A DNA stretch of 64,000 nt from Alteripontixanthobacter sp. (GTDB taxonomy: Bacteria > Pseudomonadota > Alphaproteobacteria > Sphingomonadales > Sphingomonadaceae), in contig JBDVPM010000008.1 in the NCBI GenBank assembly GCA_039968605.1, positions 2,408,968-2,472,967 on the forward strand, written 5' to 3'. The notes beneath the pieces are model-generated. The model was given only the letters and a program-made list of their open reading frames with translations. It did not search any database and was not told the origin of the DNA. Position 1 is the first letter of the stretch. Each line of letters starts with the position of its first letter. The translations under genes and the position numbers were made by a program. Shown here in pieces: positions 43,344 through 51,852 of this stretch.

Positions 43344-44051
43344 TTAAAGTCCGCGCCAGATTTTTGCCCGGGTTCGGTCGCGCGCGCCCAGCCGCTGCCG
43401 GTCGCAATCGGTTGGCCGGAAGCGTCGATCCAGGCAGATTCTTATCTCCTGCAACCAGCCCCTGCGGTTGAGCTTCACCCCGACATGCTGCGGCTCCAGC
43501 CCGTTATTGACCTCTGCCAGTGCGCTGCGAATAGCGCCCGCGGTCAAGCCGTCCTGCCGCGATAGCCGGTCGAAATCGGGCTTCGACAGCGCGTTCCAGA
43601 AAATCCGGCTGATCCTGAAATAGGTTTCGGGGCGGCGGGTCATGCAGGCACCATGCTTGGCCCATTGTCTCGCCACCAGCCGCGCAGACGGCATCATGCA
43701 CATGTTGCGCCGGGCCTCCGCCGGAGTGACGGAGCGCCGCGCAGGGCACCATTGCGGCCAGGCGCCGCGCCCCTGCGGCCACAGCCCGTGCATCACCAGC
43801 CCGAAACGACCGTTGCTGCCAGAGCACTGGACCGCGTGACGCGGCTGCATCTCACGGTCCTTGCAAAATTCGGGCGACCAGCTGAGCGCTGCGGTATAGC
43901 CCGTAATCGGTACCACCCGGACCGGCCCGTCCGCAGTGATGCGCGGCAGCGAAATACGCTCTGGCAGGCGGCATTGATAGGATTGGGCGATTGCCGAAGC
44001 TGGCAGCGCGAATGCGCCCAGCGCCGCGAGAATCGCCGCCATCCGCTTCAC
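43344..44051 (-). CDS. Periplasmic ribonuclease T2
   Basis: A 235-residue secreted RNase of the T2 family. It has a signal peptide (MKRMAAILAALGAFALPASAIAQ), the two catalytic blocks LVMHGLWPQG and RQWAKHGAC with the active histidines, and several Cys for disulfides. It degrades RNA in the periplasm. The ATG overlaps the nadC stop as ATGA, an odd functional pairing that might be accidental or linked to nucleotide salvage. Confidence 0.92.
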   Translation of the reverse strand: MKRMAAILAALGAFALPASAIAQSYQCRLPERISLPRITADGPVRVVPITGYTAALSWSPEFCKDREMQPRHAVQCSGSNGRFGLVMHGLWPQGRGAWPQWCPARRSVTPAEARRNMCMMPSARLVARQWAKHGACMTRRPETYFRISRIFWNALSKPDFDRLSRQDGLTAGAIRSALAEVNNGLEPQHVGVKLNRRGWLQEIRICLDRRFRPTDCDRQRLGARDRTRAKIWRGL

Positions 44052-44908
44052 AGGGCGGTGAAATCCAGCCCGATATCGGCGGCTGGGGCGCTTTGGGTCA
44101 GGCGGCCCACGCTGACATAATCGACGCCCGTTGCCGCCTTGGCCTTGATCGTGGACAGGTCGATGCCGCCGCTCGCCTCGGTTGGGACGCGGCCCGCCAC
44201 CAGTTCGACCGCATCGCGCAGCGTGGCAGGCTCCATATTATCAAGGAGCAACCGCGTCGCGCCGGCATTGAGCGCCGGCTCTATCTGGTCGATCCGGTCC
44301 ACTTCGCAGATGATATCGCGAACCCCCGCATCGCGCGCCCGGCGCACCGCCTCGCCAACCGATCCGGCGACGAGGATGTGGTTGTCCTTGATCATCGCCG
44401 CATCCCACAATCCCATCCGGTGGTTGGACCCGCCGCCCATCCGCACCGCGTATTTCTCCAAATGGCGCAGGCCGGGGATGGTCTTGCGCGTATCGAGCAG
44501 GGTACAAGCGGAATTGTCCATCCGGTCCACATATTCGCGGACCATGGTGGCGATGCCCGACAGATGCTGCACGGTGTTGAGCGCGCTGCGTTCGGCGGTC
44601 AGCATGGCGCGGGCATTGCCCGACAGGCGCATCAGATCGGTGCCGGGCGTAACGCTTGCGCCCTCTTCGGCCAGCAATTCGATATCCATGTCCGGATCGA
44701 GCGCGCGGAAGAATGCCGCTGCAATCGGCAGGCCCGCGACCACGATGGGATCGCGGCTGTCCATCACCCCGGAAAAGCGCGCCTCGGCCGGAATCACGCT
44801 GGTCGCGGTAACATCGCACCCCCCGCCGGGCAGCCCCTCGCCCAGATCCTCGGCCAGCGTATCGCGGACGAATTTGTCGAGATCGAAGCCGGTCAGTTCA
44901 AAAGCCAT
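44048..44908 (-). CDS. nadC: Nicotinate-nucleotide diphosphorylase (carboxylating)
   Basis: A 286-residue quinolinate phosphoribosyltransferase, which converts quinolinate and PRPP to nicotinate mononucleotide in NAD synthesis. It has DSRDPIVVAG, the RSALNTVQHLSGIAT helix, LLDTRKTIPGLRHLEKYAVRMGGGSNHRMGL and MIKDNH. The ATG at 44908 follows the conserved N-terminal helix; a longer frame would reach into the response-regulator gene. nadA and nadB are not nearby. It follows the second LytTR regulator by 25 bases. Confidence 0.95.
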   Translation of the reverse strand: MAFELTGFDLDKFVRDTLAEDLGEGLPGGGCDVTATSVIPAEARFSGVMDSRDPIVVAGLPIAAAFFRALDPDMDIELLAEEGASVTPGTDLMRLSGNARAMLTAERSALNTVQHLSGIATMVREYVDRMDNSACTLLDTRKTIPGLRHLEKYAVRMGGGSNHRMGLWDAAMIKDNHILVAGSVGEAVRRARDAGVRDIICEVDRIDQIEPALNAGATRLLLDNMEPATLRDAVELVAGRVPTEASGGIDLSTIKAKAATGVDYVSVGRLTQSAPAADIGLDFTAL

Positions 44909-44933
44909 GGCGCCCCCTAGCCGGTGCCCAGCG

Positions 44934-45725
44934 TCAATGCACGAACCGCGCAACGACATCGCGGTAGCTGCGCGAAACCTTCACCTCTGCGCCGCTGTCG
45001 AGCACCAGGAAACATTCGCCATTGGTGTGCGGCTTCACCTGCCGCACCTGGTCCAGATTGACGATGGTGGAGCGGTGGACGCGCTGGAACTTGCGCGGGT
45101 CCAGCCGGCGCTCGAGATCCTTCATCGTCTCGCGCAGAATCAGCGAATTGTCGCCGGTATAGATGCACATGTAATCGCCCGCCGCCTCGATATGTTCGAT
45201 CGAATCGGTCTCCACCCGGAAAATCTGACCGCGATCCTTCACGTTGATCAGCTTCTCGTAACGCTCGGTGCTTTCGCCTTCGGCAAATTCCTCGGCCGCA
45301 TCGGGCGCGACATCGTTGAGCACGTTTTTCAGCTTCTCCGCTTCGTCGGAAGAGCGCTTTTCGGCCAGCCGCACCCGCACCCGCTCGATCGTGTCGGCCA
45401 GCTTGTCCTCATCCACCGGCTTCATCAGATAGTTCACCGCATTGGCCTCGAAGGCGCGGATCGCGTGTTCCTGATAGGCGGTGACGAACACGAACAATGG
45501 CGGTTCGATTTCCATCACGCCCTTCACCACGCTGAACCCGTCGAAACCGGGCATCTGGATGTCGAGGAAAACCAAGTCCGGCTTGGCGGTCTTGATCTTG
45601 CGGATCGCCTCGCGGCCATTGTTGCAGGTGTCGATGATCTCGACATCCTCGAACGGCTCGAGCCGCAATTGCAGCCCCTGGATGGCGAGTTTTTCATCGT
45701 CGACGATGATGGCTTTGATGGTCAT
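44934..45725 (-). CDS. LytTR-family response regulator (second copy)
   Basis: A 263-residue regulator with a receiver domain (phospho-acceptor D55 in LVFLDIQMPGFDG, Lys in YLMKPVDEDKL) and a C-terminal LytTR domain (VETDSIEHIEAAGDYMCIYTGDN through RKFQRVHRSTIVNLDQVRQV). A charged linker of about 45 residues joins them. It is coupled to the kinase upstream by ATGA and precedes nadC. It is clearly related to, but distinct from, the regulator at 10440-11210. Confidence 0.93.
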   Translation of the reverse strand: MTIKAIIVDDEKLAIQGLQLRLEPFEDVEIIDTCNNGREAIRKIKTAKPDLVFLDIQMPGFDGFSVVKGVMEIEPPLFVFVTAYQEHAIRAFEANAVNYLMKPVDEDKLADTIERVRVRLAEKRSSDEAEKLKNVLNDVAPDAAEEFAEGESTERYEKLINVKDRGQIFRVETDSIEHIEAAGDYMCIYTGDNSLILRETMKDLERRLDPRKFQRVHRSTIVNLDQVRQVKPHTNGECFLVLDSGAEVKVSRSYRDVVARFVH

Positions 45726-47020
45726 GTCTTTGGCTCCATGGTGCGGACGGTAGGCGCAGCGGGCGCATTGGTCTGGGCGGAAAACGGCGTTCCGCGCAAA
45801 TCGGCCACCGGATCGGGGGAAGATTGCCGTGGCTCTATACTGGCGCGGCCCGAATTTGCGGGAAGGGCAGCGCGTGACAGCGCAGGGTTATCGGATTCGG
45901 CGGTGTCGTATGGCAATTCGATAATCACGGTAAACCCGCCATCGGGCGGACTGCGGATTTCAAACAGATGGTCGTCACCATAGGCCTGTGCAAGCCGGTC
46001 GCGAATATTGGCCAGGCCGACACCGGTGGAATCATGGCGGCTGGAGCCCGCCAGATTGCTGGTGGTGATCGAGGCGGGCAGGCTTCTGGGCCCGGTATCG
46101 GTGTCCAGCCCCGGCCCGGTATCCGATACGCTGACGCGCAGCCGGTTACCGACCAGTTGGGCCGAGAGGGAGATGCGCGCCCCTTCTTCCTGCGCACCAA
46201 CCGCATATTTGATGGCGTTTTCGATCAGTGGTTGAAGCAGCATGGAGGGCAAACACGCCTCCGCCGCGCGCGGATCGACATGGAATTCGGTGCGCAGCCG
46301 CTCTTCGAACCGCATCCGTTCGATATCGAGATACAGCTTCAGCGTCTCGATCTCCTGCGACAGGGTGACCTTGCCCCCAGGCTCCGTCTCCAGCGTGTGG
46401 CGCAGGAAGGAGGATAGCCGGGTCAGCATGGCATTGGCCGGCTCGGTCTGTTTCAGCAGCACCAGCGTGCTGATCGAATTGAGCGTGTTGAACAGGAAAT
46501 GCGGGTTGAGCTGGTAGCGCAGCATTGCCAGCTGCGCACTGGTCGCCTGGTTCTCCAGCCGGATCAGCCGGTCGGCCTGTTCTTCCACCTGGAGGAAGAA
46601 ATTGATCGCGAAATACAGCGCTGACCAGCCGCCCAGCAGGGTGAGCGGCCAGACGATGAAACTGATGAACAATGCAGCGAAATTGCCATCGAAGCTGGGC
46701 CGGATGATCGAGATGATCCACGTCTCGATAAAGGTGAACAGCGCCACCCCGCTGGCGAGCACCAGGGCGGTGCTGACCCAGGTGACGATCGGCTTCAGGC
46801 GGAACAATCGCTGGAAAATCACCGCCAGCACCAGGCTGATCGAGAAGCCCGTCACCGCCTCGATCGCGATGATGATCAGGAAGGCGCTGTCCTGCCCGCC
46901 GACAAAGCCGGATATTGCGCGCAGCAGCAACGCCCCGGTCCAGCCCGCAATATGCAGCATCCAGAACGCGCGGTTCTTGTTGGCGAAGAACGGGGTTGGC
47001 TTGAAGGGCAGCATGGCCAT
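45722..47020 (-). CDS. LytS/YehU-type sensor histidine kinase (second copy)
   Basis: A 432-residue membrane kinase with four hydrophobic segments at about residues 18-36, 45-68, 78-105 and 118-145. The H-box is YQLNPHFLFNTLNSIS, followed by IENAIKYAVG, DTGPGLD and GVGLANIRDRL. The C-terminal 55 residues after the ATPase domain are Ser/Ala/Pro-rich and probably disordered. An ATG six bases later is an alternative start. It pairs with the LytTR regulator downstream. Confidence 0.93.
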   Translation of the reverse strand: MAMLPFKPTPFFANKNRAFWMLHIAGWTGALLLRAISGFVGGQDSAFLIIIAIEAVTGFSISLVLAVIFQRLFRLKPIVTWVSTALVLASGVALFTFIETWIISIIRPSFDGNFAALFISFIVWPLTLLGGWSALYFAINFFLQVEEQADRLIRLENQATSAQLAMLRYQLNPHFLFNTLNSISTLVLLKQTEPANAMLTRLSSFLRHTLETEPGGKVTLSQEIETLKLYLDIERMRFEERLRTEFHVDPRAAEACLPSMLLQPLIENAIKYAVGAQEEGARISLSAQLVGNRLRVSVSDTGPGLDTDTGPRSLPASITTSNLAGSSRHDSTGVGLANIRDRLAQAYGDDHLFEIRSPPDGGFTVIIELPYDTAESDNPALSRAALPANSGRASIEPRQSSPDPVADLRGTPFSAQTNAPAAPTVRTMEPKT

Positions 47021-47137
47021 GCGCGCAGCCTAGCCCAATTATTCCAGCCTTGGCAGATGGTTTCGGCAGCGACGGTTTTGTTTTCAGGCCAGGCCGCGCT
47101 AGAATGGCGGCTAACAGAGCATAGGCGGAGAATCGAA

Positions 47138-47770
47138 ATGGATGTCAGCACGCAAACGGCACATGGCGCAGCAGAGCAGGCGCGATCGCGCGCCGCGTTT
47201 CGCAACATGAAAGAGGGCACGAAGCAGGATTGGGACACGATCAGCACCCAGTTCCGCGCTTTTGCCAAGGATTTGCCCGACCGTGTGCTCACTCATCTCA
47301 AGCTGCTCGACGGCGATTTCGGCGGGTTTCCGGTCTGCCGGCTGGAACATTCGTTGCAAACCGCCACAAGGGCACACCGCGACGGGCGGCCCGAAACCTA
47401 TGTGGTGATGGCGCTGCTCCACGATATCGGCGATACTCTGGGCACCTATAACCACCCCGATATTGCCGCCGCCATGCTCAAGCCCTTCGTGAGCGAGGAG
47501 GAACACTGGATCTGCCAGCATCACGGCGCCTTCCAGGGGTATTATTTCTTTCATCACATCGGGCAGGACCAGAACCTGCGCGACCGCTTCGCAGACAGTC
47601 CCTATTTCGATGCCTGTGCGGAATTCTGCGAAAAGTACGATCAGGCCGCGTTCGATCCCGATTATGACAGCAAGCCGCTGGAGTTCTTCGAGCCGATGGT
47701 GCGGCGCGTTCTGGCAAAGCCAATTAACTCGATCTACGCCAAGGCGGCAGAGGAACCTGTGCAGGAATAG
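47138..47770 (+). CDS. HD-domain protein of the MIOX/PhnZ-like type
   Basis: A 210-residue soluble HD protein. The metal-binding pattern is CRLEHSLQTATRA (E70, H71), ALLHDIGD (H95, D96), NHPDIAA (H106) and QHHGAFQGYYFFHH (H128-H129). The LEHSLQ block and a late acidic helix recall PhnZ and myo-inositol oxygenase, which are di-iron oxygenases in the HD superfamily rather than phosphohydrolases. The ATG at 47138 has GGCGGAG upstream. No phosphonate or inositol genes are near, so the substrate is unknown. Confidence 0.78.
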   Translation: MDVSTQTAHGAAEQARSRAAFRNMKEGTKQDWDTISTQFRAFAKDLPDRVLTHLKLLDGDFGGFPVCRLEHSLQTATRAHRDGRPETYVVMALLHDIGDTLGTYNHPDIAAAMLKPFVSEEEHWICQHHGAFQGYYFFHHIGQDQNLRDRFADSPYFDACAEFCEKYDQAAFDPDYDSKPLEFFEPMVRRVLAKPINSIYAKAAEEPVQE

Positions 47771-47797
47771 ACCGCCGGACCATTCGGCTGGACCGGG

Positions 47798-48778
47798 TCA
47801 GGGCGCAACTTCGCGCCGAAATTGCGCTTTCCAGTCCGCCGCGCCCGCTTCGCTATGGATGCGCGCGACCAGCGCGGCTTCGGCGGCGATCGATGCGGCG
47901 CGTTCGTCCCACCCGTCATGGGTTCGCTTGCGCAACAGTCCGCCCGAATGGTCCGGACCCCAGCGGCGCATGAAACGCTCCATCGCAAACGGATCGTAAC
48001 CGGCATTGGCAAGCAGCCACGGGGCGAGCCGGTCTGCCTCGCGCTCGGTCTGGCGGATATTGCCGCGCTTGCGTCCGGCCTCGTCCAACCACGCGGAATG
48101 GCCCAGAACCACATGAGCCATCTCATGCGCGATCGCAGCGGCGAGTTCCTCCTTCGGATAGGAGAACCCGGCGAAGTTGCTGCCGATCAGCACGCGCTTG
48201 CCATCGGCGCGGGCACGGTCTTCGCCGTCGCGCTGCTCCATCCGCATCTCGCAAGCAGGCGCGCCCTCTATCAGGGCGGTACGCGCCGCGCTGCTGTTCC
48301 CGCTTCCATGCTCGACGCGCAGTTCCACCACCCCGTCACGGGCAAGCGAGGCGGCAATCCGCTCGTTCGTTGCGGCAAGATGTTCCCAGCCATAGGGGCG
48401 CGCCGCAGCTGGAACGGCGGTGGGCTCGCCATCGATCGCGGTGATCGGCATCGGTGAGGCCAGCCCCGCCGCCTGCGCCGGGGAGCCGTGTGCGGCGGCT
48501 TGCACCAATATGTTGCCCGATACGCCCAGCGCTGCGGCGATGGCGGGAGGGTCGCGAAAGCTGCCGGTGTCGAGCACCATCAACCCGATTTCGGCCACGG
48601 TGCTATCGCAATATCGAGCGTTCGCGGAAGCCAGCTTCCAGCCGATATCAAGCAGCGTCTGGTCGCGCTGCTGCATTGCAGACAGTGCCCCGGCAATGTC
48701 CTGGGCCTCCTGCGCCTGCACGGTCTGAACCGGCGCTATTGCGCAAGCGAGGGCGAGCGCTGCCAGGTGCCCCCTCAC
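47798..48778 (-). CDS. Periplasmic M48-like metallopeptidase with a PDZ-like segment
   Basis: A 326-residue exported protein. It has a signal peptide ending near VQAQEA, a PDZ-like stretch (about residues 85-160, VQAAAHGSPAQAAGLASPMPITAIDG), and the zinc motif HEMAH at 218-222 with a downstream EREADRLAPWLL supplying the third ligand. It is the last gene of a minus-strand operon and lies 10 bases after the DsbA-like gene. A role in degrading or maturing envelope proteins is likely. Confidence 0.88.
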   Translation of the reverse strand: MRGHLAALALACAIAPVQTVQAQEAQDIAGALSAMQQRDQTLLDIGWKLASANARYCDSTVAEIGLMVLDTGSFRDPPAIAAALGVSGNILVQAAAHGSPAQAAGLASPMPITAIDGEPTAVPAAARPYGWEHLAATNERIAASLARDGVVELRVEHGSGNSSAARTALIEGAPACEMRMEQRDGEDRARADGKRVLIGSNFAGFSYPKEELAAAIAHEMAHVVLGHSAWLDEAGRKRGNIRQTEREADRLAPWLLANAGYDPFAMERFMRRWGPDHSGGLLRKRTHDGWDERAASIAAEAALVARIHSEAGAADWKAQFRREVAP

Positions 48779-48788
48779 GGAAACAGAA

Positions 48789-49487
48789 TCACGAGCTTTC
48801 CCCGCTATCCAGCGCTTCGGCCAGACGCGCCGGTCCCACCGCGCCTTCGATTACCTGATCGCCCGCAATCCAGCTGGGCGTGCCGGTAAAGCCAATGGAG
48901 CGGGCGAGTTGCTGGTTGCGCGCCAGCTCTGCCGTGATGTCATCGGATCCGGCGTCGTTTTGCGCTCGCTCCAGGTCCAGCCCGGCGCGGGTGGCGGCTG
49001 CTTCGATACCTGCCGCGCTGGATGAGCCGATTTCGAACATAGCATCGTGAAACGCGGCGAACTTACCCTGTTTCGCAGCCGCCAGCGCCATGCGCGCAGC
49101 ATCTTCGCTGCCATCGAAAATGGGCCATTCGCGCAATACGACGCGCAGATCGGGGTTATCCGCGATCAGCTGCTTCACATGCGGCAGGCTGGCGCGGCAG
49201 TAGGTGCAATTGTAATCGCTGAACTCGACCAGCGTGACCGAGCCTTCGGGGTTGCCCAGCACCGCGCCGGGAAACGGCTCGCTCACCCCATCCGCCACTT
49301 CGGCCAGCTTCGCTTGCGATTCGCCCCGCTCATACGCGGCCACCATTTCTGGCAGGATCTGCGGGTTTTCAAGGAGATATTTGCGGGTTTGCGTATCGTC
49401 CAGCCCGGCCATCGACCACAGGCCAGCCCCGGCAAAACCGGCGGCAAGCGCGATCAGCGCGGTGAGAAGCGATTGTTTGAGAGTCAT
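48789..49487 (-). CDS. DsbA-family thiol-disulfide oxidoreductase
   Basis: A 232-residue thioredoxin-fold protein with an N-terminal signal anchor (residues about 6-27), a helical dimerisation-like segment (KYLLENPQILPEMVAAYE) and the active site C94-TY-C97 in SDYNCTYCRAS. The cis-Pro loop is FTGTPSW. The build resembles BdbD/ScsC-type proteins. It lies between two M48 peptidase genes in one operon; a DsbB gene is 10 kb away at 59828-60316 and could be its oxidant. Confidence 0.92.
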   Translation of the reverse strand: MTLKQSLLTALIALAAGFAGAGLWSMAGLDDTQTRKYLLENPQILPEMVAAYERGESQAKLAEVADGVSEPFPGAVLGNPEGSVTLVEFSDYNCTYCRASLPHVKQLIADNPDLRVVLREWPIFDGSEDAARMALAAAKQGKFAAFHDAMFEIGSSSAAGIEAAATRAGLDLERAQNDAGSDDITAELARNQQLARSIGFTGTPSWIAGDQVIEGAVGPARLAEALDSGESS

Positions 49488-49499
49488 GACCTGGCCGCG

Positions 49500-50867
49500 C
49501 TATCGCCGGTCGCGCTGGCGTTCAAGTTCCGCGCGTGCCTGCATGGCGATATCCTGCGCGCGCAGCCAATCGGGCGAACCGAAGGGCAGCGCCTGTTCCG
49601 CCGCGGTCGCGCTGCGCAGGGCGAGCGAATATTCGCGGCCCATCACTTGCTGTTCGGCGCTGGCGAGGCGGGCGCGAGCGTCGTCTCCGCGTGCGGCATA
49701 GACCACGCCCAGCTGATACCAGGCGAAGGGATTGCGCCGGTCGCGGCCCACCGCGGCGCGCAGCACTTCCTCCGCCTCGGCAAAATTGGCTTCATCCTCG
49801 GTCGCGATAAGCGCGTGGCCGAAAATCCCGGCGATCAGCGGGTGGTTGTTGGTGAGGTCGGTCGCCTGGCGCAGCGGCTTCAGCGCCTCTTCCGGGCGGC
49901 CCGATTCGAGCAGCACCTGGCCCTTGAGCTCGAGGAAATAGGGATCGTTCGGATCGGCGGCGATCAACGCCTCGGTTTCCAACAGCGCATCTTCGATCAG
50001 AGCGTCCTTGTGATAGGCATAGGCGCGGGCATAACGCGCGGGCACGCTGGTATCGGCCTTGGGATATTCGCGCAGGGTCCGCGCGGGATCGGCCATATAG
50101 CCGTGCAGCTTGCCCTTCACCCGTTCGAACCGGGCCTGCAGCGCGGCATCTTCCGGCGTTTCCCAGGCCGGATCGACTTCGTAAGTTTCGCGCAGCAGCG
50201 CAATCCGGTCCCCCGACAGCGGATGGGTGCGGGTGAATTGCGCATCGTCGGCCTGCGACACGCCGTAGCGATATTCAAGGTTCTGCAACTTGCCGAAGAA
50301 GGTCAGCGAACCCCGGCCCGAAATGCCGGCATCGGACAGATATTGTGCCCCGGCGGCATCCGCGCTGGCTTCCTGAACGCGGCTGAATGCAAGATACTTG
50401 CCGAGCGCGGCGCGCTGGCCTGCCATCATCACGCCCATTGCGGCATCGCCTGCCCCGGCGGCGGCAGCGGCTGCGGCCAGCACCATCGAGATGATCGAGA
50501 TGTTAGTCGCCGCGCCCGCCGCTTCGGAGCCGCGGATCACGTGCCCACCGGTGATGTGGCCCAGCTCATGCGCGATCACGCCCTGAACTTCATTGGCCGT
50601 ATCGGCCGCCTCGATCAGGCCGCTATGGATATAGACCGCCTGTCCGCCAGCGACGAAGGCGTTGATCGAGCGATCGCCGATCAGCACCATCTCCACATTG
50701 TCCGGCTCCAGCCCCGCAGCCTCCACCAATGGCGCCGCCATGTCGTCGAGCAGCGCCTCGGTCTCCGCATCCCGCAGGATCGATTGTGCTGCGGCAGGCT
50801 GCGTGGTGAGAGCGATCAGCGCGAGCAGCGCCAATGCATGAGTGGCTAATCTGGAGAATGCGCGCAT
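49500..50867 (-). CDS. BepA-like M48 metallopeptidase with TPR domain
   Basis: A 455-residue exported protein. The signal peptide ends at AAAQS, the M48 domain has AHELGHITGGH (H100, E101, H104) and the later EASADAAGAQYLSDAG, and the C-terminal half from about residue 250 consists of TPR-like helical repeats. This matches BepA/YfgC, which supervises assembly of outer-membrane proteins and LptD. It is the third gene of the envelope operon, with spacing of 9 and 12 bases to its neighbours. Confidence 0.93.
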   Translation of the reverse strand: MRAFSRLATHALALLALIALTTQPAAAQSILRDAETEALLDDMAAPLVEAAGLEPDNVEMVLIGDRSINAFVAGGQAVYIHSGLIEAADTANEVQGVIAHELGHITGGHVIRGSEAAGAATNISIISMVLAAAAAAAGAGDAAMGVMMAGQRAALGKYLAFSRVQEASADAAGAQYLSDAGISGRGSLTFFGKLQNLEYRYGVSQADDAQFTRTHPLSGDRIALLRETYEVDPAWETPEDAALQARFERVKGKLHGYMADPARTLREYPKADTSVPARYARAYAYHKDALIEDALLETEALIAADPNDPYFLELKGQVLLESGRPEEALKPLRQATDLTNNHPLIAGIFGHALIATEDEANFAEAEEVLRAAVGRDRRNPFAWYQLGVVYAARGDDARARLASAEQQVMGREYSLALRSATAAEQALPFGSPDWLRAQDIAMQARAELERQRDRR

Positions 50868-50876
50868 GGCCAGTGT

Positions 50877-51848
50877 TTAACGCGCGGGGGGCTGAACCGC
50901 TGGTGAAGGCTCCGGCACGTCCTCGGCTGTTACACGCGCCTGCAGCCAGCCGAGAACGGCATCCTTGGTCCGCGTTTCGCGGCTGAACGGACGGGCGAGC
51001 CTCATGACGAGATCGGCATGGTTCAGGCCCTTAAGCTCGATGCTCAGCGCCTCGCCGCCGACCGCGCGCTGCGCCGCTTCCAGCGCTTTTGAATGGCGCG
51101 GGTTCACAACCTCGTCTTCGCTGCCATGAACCAGCAGCATCGGCGGCGCATCCGCGCGCACGAAATTCACCGGCTGGGTGGCGTCCAGATTTTCCTGCGC
51201 GCCGAAGGTGCGGATGGTGCTTTCCTTATCGAGCGGCAGGAAATCATAGGGTCCGGCAAGGCCGACCACGCCGTCGATCGTATCGTCCGGCAAGCCCTCG
51301 CGGCCCAGCCATTGCCGGTCCAGCCCCAGCATTACGGCATTATATGCGCCTGCCGAGTGGCCCATCAGGTAAATTCGCTCCGCATCGCCGCCGTAGTTGG
51401 CGATATTTTCGACAACCCAGCGCAAAGCCGCCGCGCCGTCCTCCAGCATGGCGGGATATTCGCCGCCACCCGCTCCCTTTCGGTATCCGGCATTGACCAC
51501 AACGAACCCCTCCGGCGCGAAGTTGCGGCCCATGAATGCATAATCCTTGGGGTCGCCATCGCGCCATGCACCGCCGTGAATCCACACCAGCACCGGCATT
51601 TTGCGATCGATATGGTCGCCCGATGCGCGCATGACATAGAGCACCTGCTCGTCGCCATCGCCGATGGCCACCGGTCCCGCGACGACTTCCGCATCGCCTT
51701 TGGTAAACAGGCCGTCGACGGCATCCAGCGTGGCGACCGAATCATTGGCCGCGGCCCAGCGCCACAGACCGATCCCGGCCAGCACCAGCACTGCAGCGAT
51801 GATAGCGGTCCATGTCATCCAGCCGAACCGGCGCCGCGCCTGTGCCAA
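50877..51848 (-). CDS. Membrane-anchored alpha/beta hydrolase (carboxylesterase-like)
   Basis: A 323-residue protein with one N-terminal membrane segment (MTWTAIIAAVLVLAGIGLW) and an alpha/beta hydrolase domain of the hormone-sensitive-lipase/carboxylesterase type: WIHGGAWRDGD, nucleophile in GHSAGAYNAV, acid in HGSEDEVV and His in LNHADL. I chose a TTG start at 51848 because a perfect AGGAGG (51863-51858) lies nine bases before it and the preceding gene stops four bases earlier. ATG at 51872 would overlap that gene. Substrate unknown. Confidence 0.84.
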   Translation of the reverse strand: MAQARRRFGWMTWTAIIAAVLVLAGIGLWRWAAANDSVATLDAVDGLFTKGDAEVVAGPVAIGDGDEQVLYVMRASGDHIDRKMPVLVWIHGGAWRDGDPKDYAFMGRNFAPEGFVVVNAGYRKGAGGGEYPAMLEDGAAALRWVVENIANYGGDAERIYLMGHSAGAYNAVMLGLDRQWLGREGLPDDTIDGVVGLAGPYDFLPLDKESTIRTFGAQENLDATQPVNFVRADAPPMLLVHGSEDEVVNPRHSKALEAAQRAVGGEALSIELKGLNHADLVMRLARPFSRETRTKDAVLGWLQARVTAEDVPEPSPAVQPPAR

Positions 51849-51852
51849 ATTA

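Noticed and set aside
44139-45983. 614-codon open frame antisense to nadC and the second LytTR/kinase pair
   Set aside because: Crosses three well-supported genes on the other strand; low-complexity Ser/Arg-rich translation typical of a shadow frame.
49047-50849. 600-codon open frame antisense to the DsbA and BepA-like genes
   Set aside because: It spans two real genes and an intergenic gap on the other strand and has no recognisable features.
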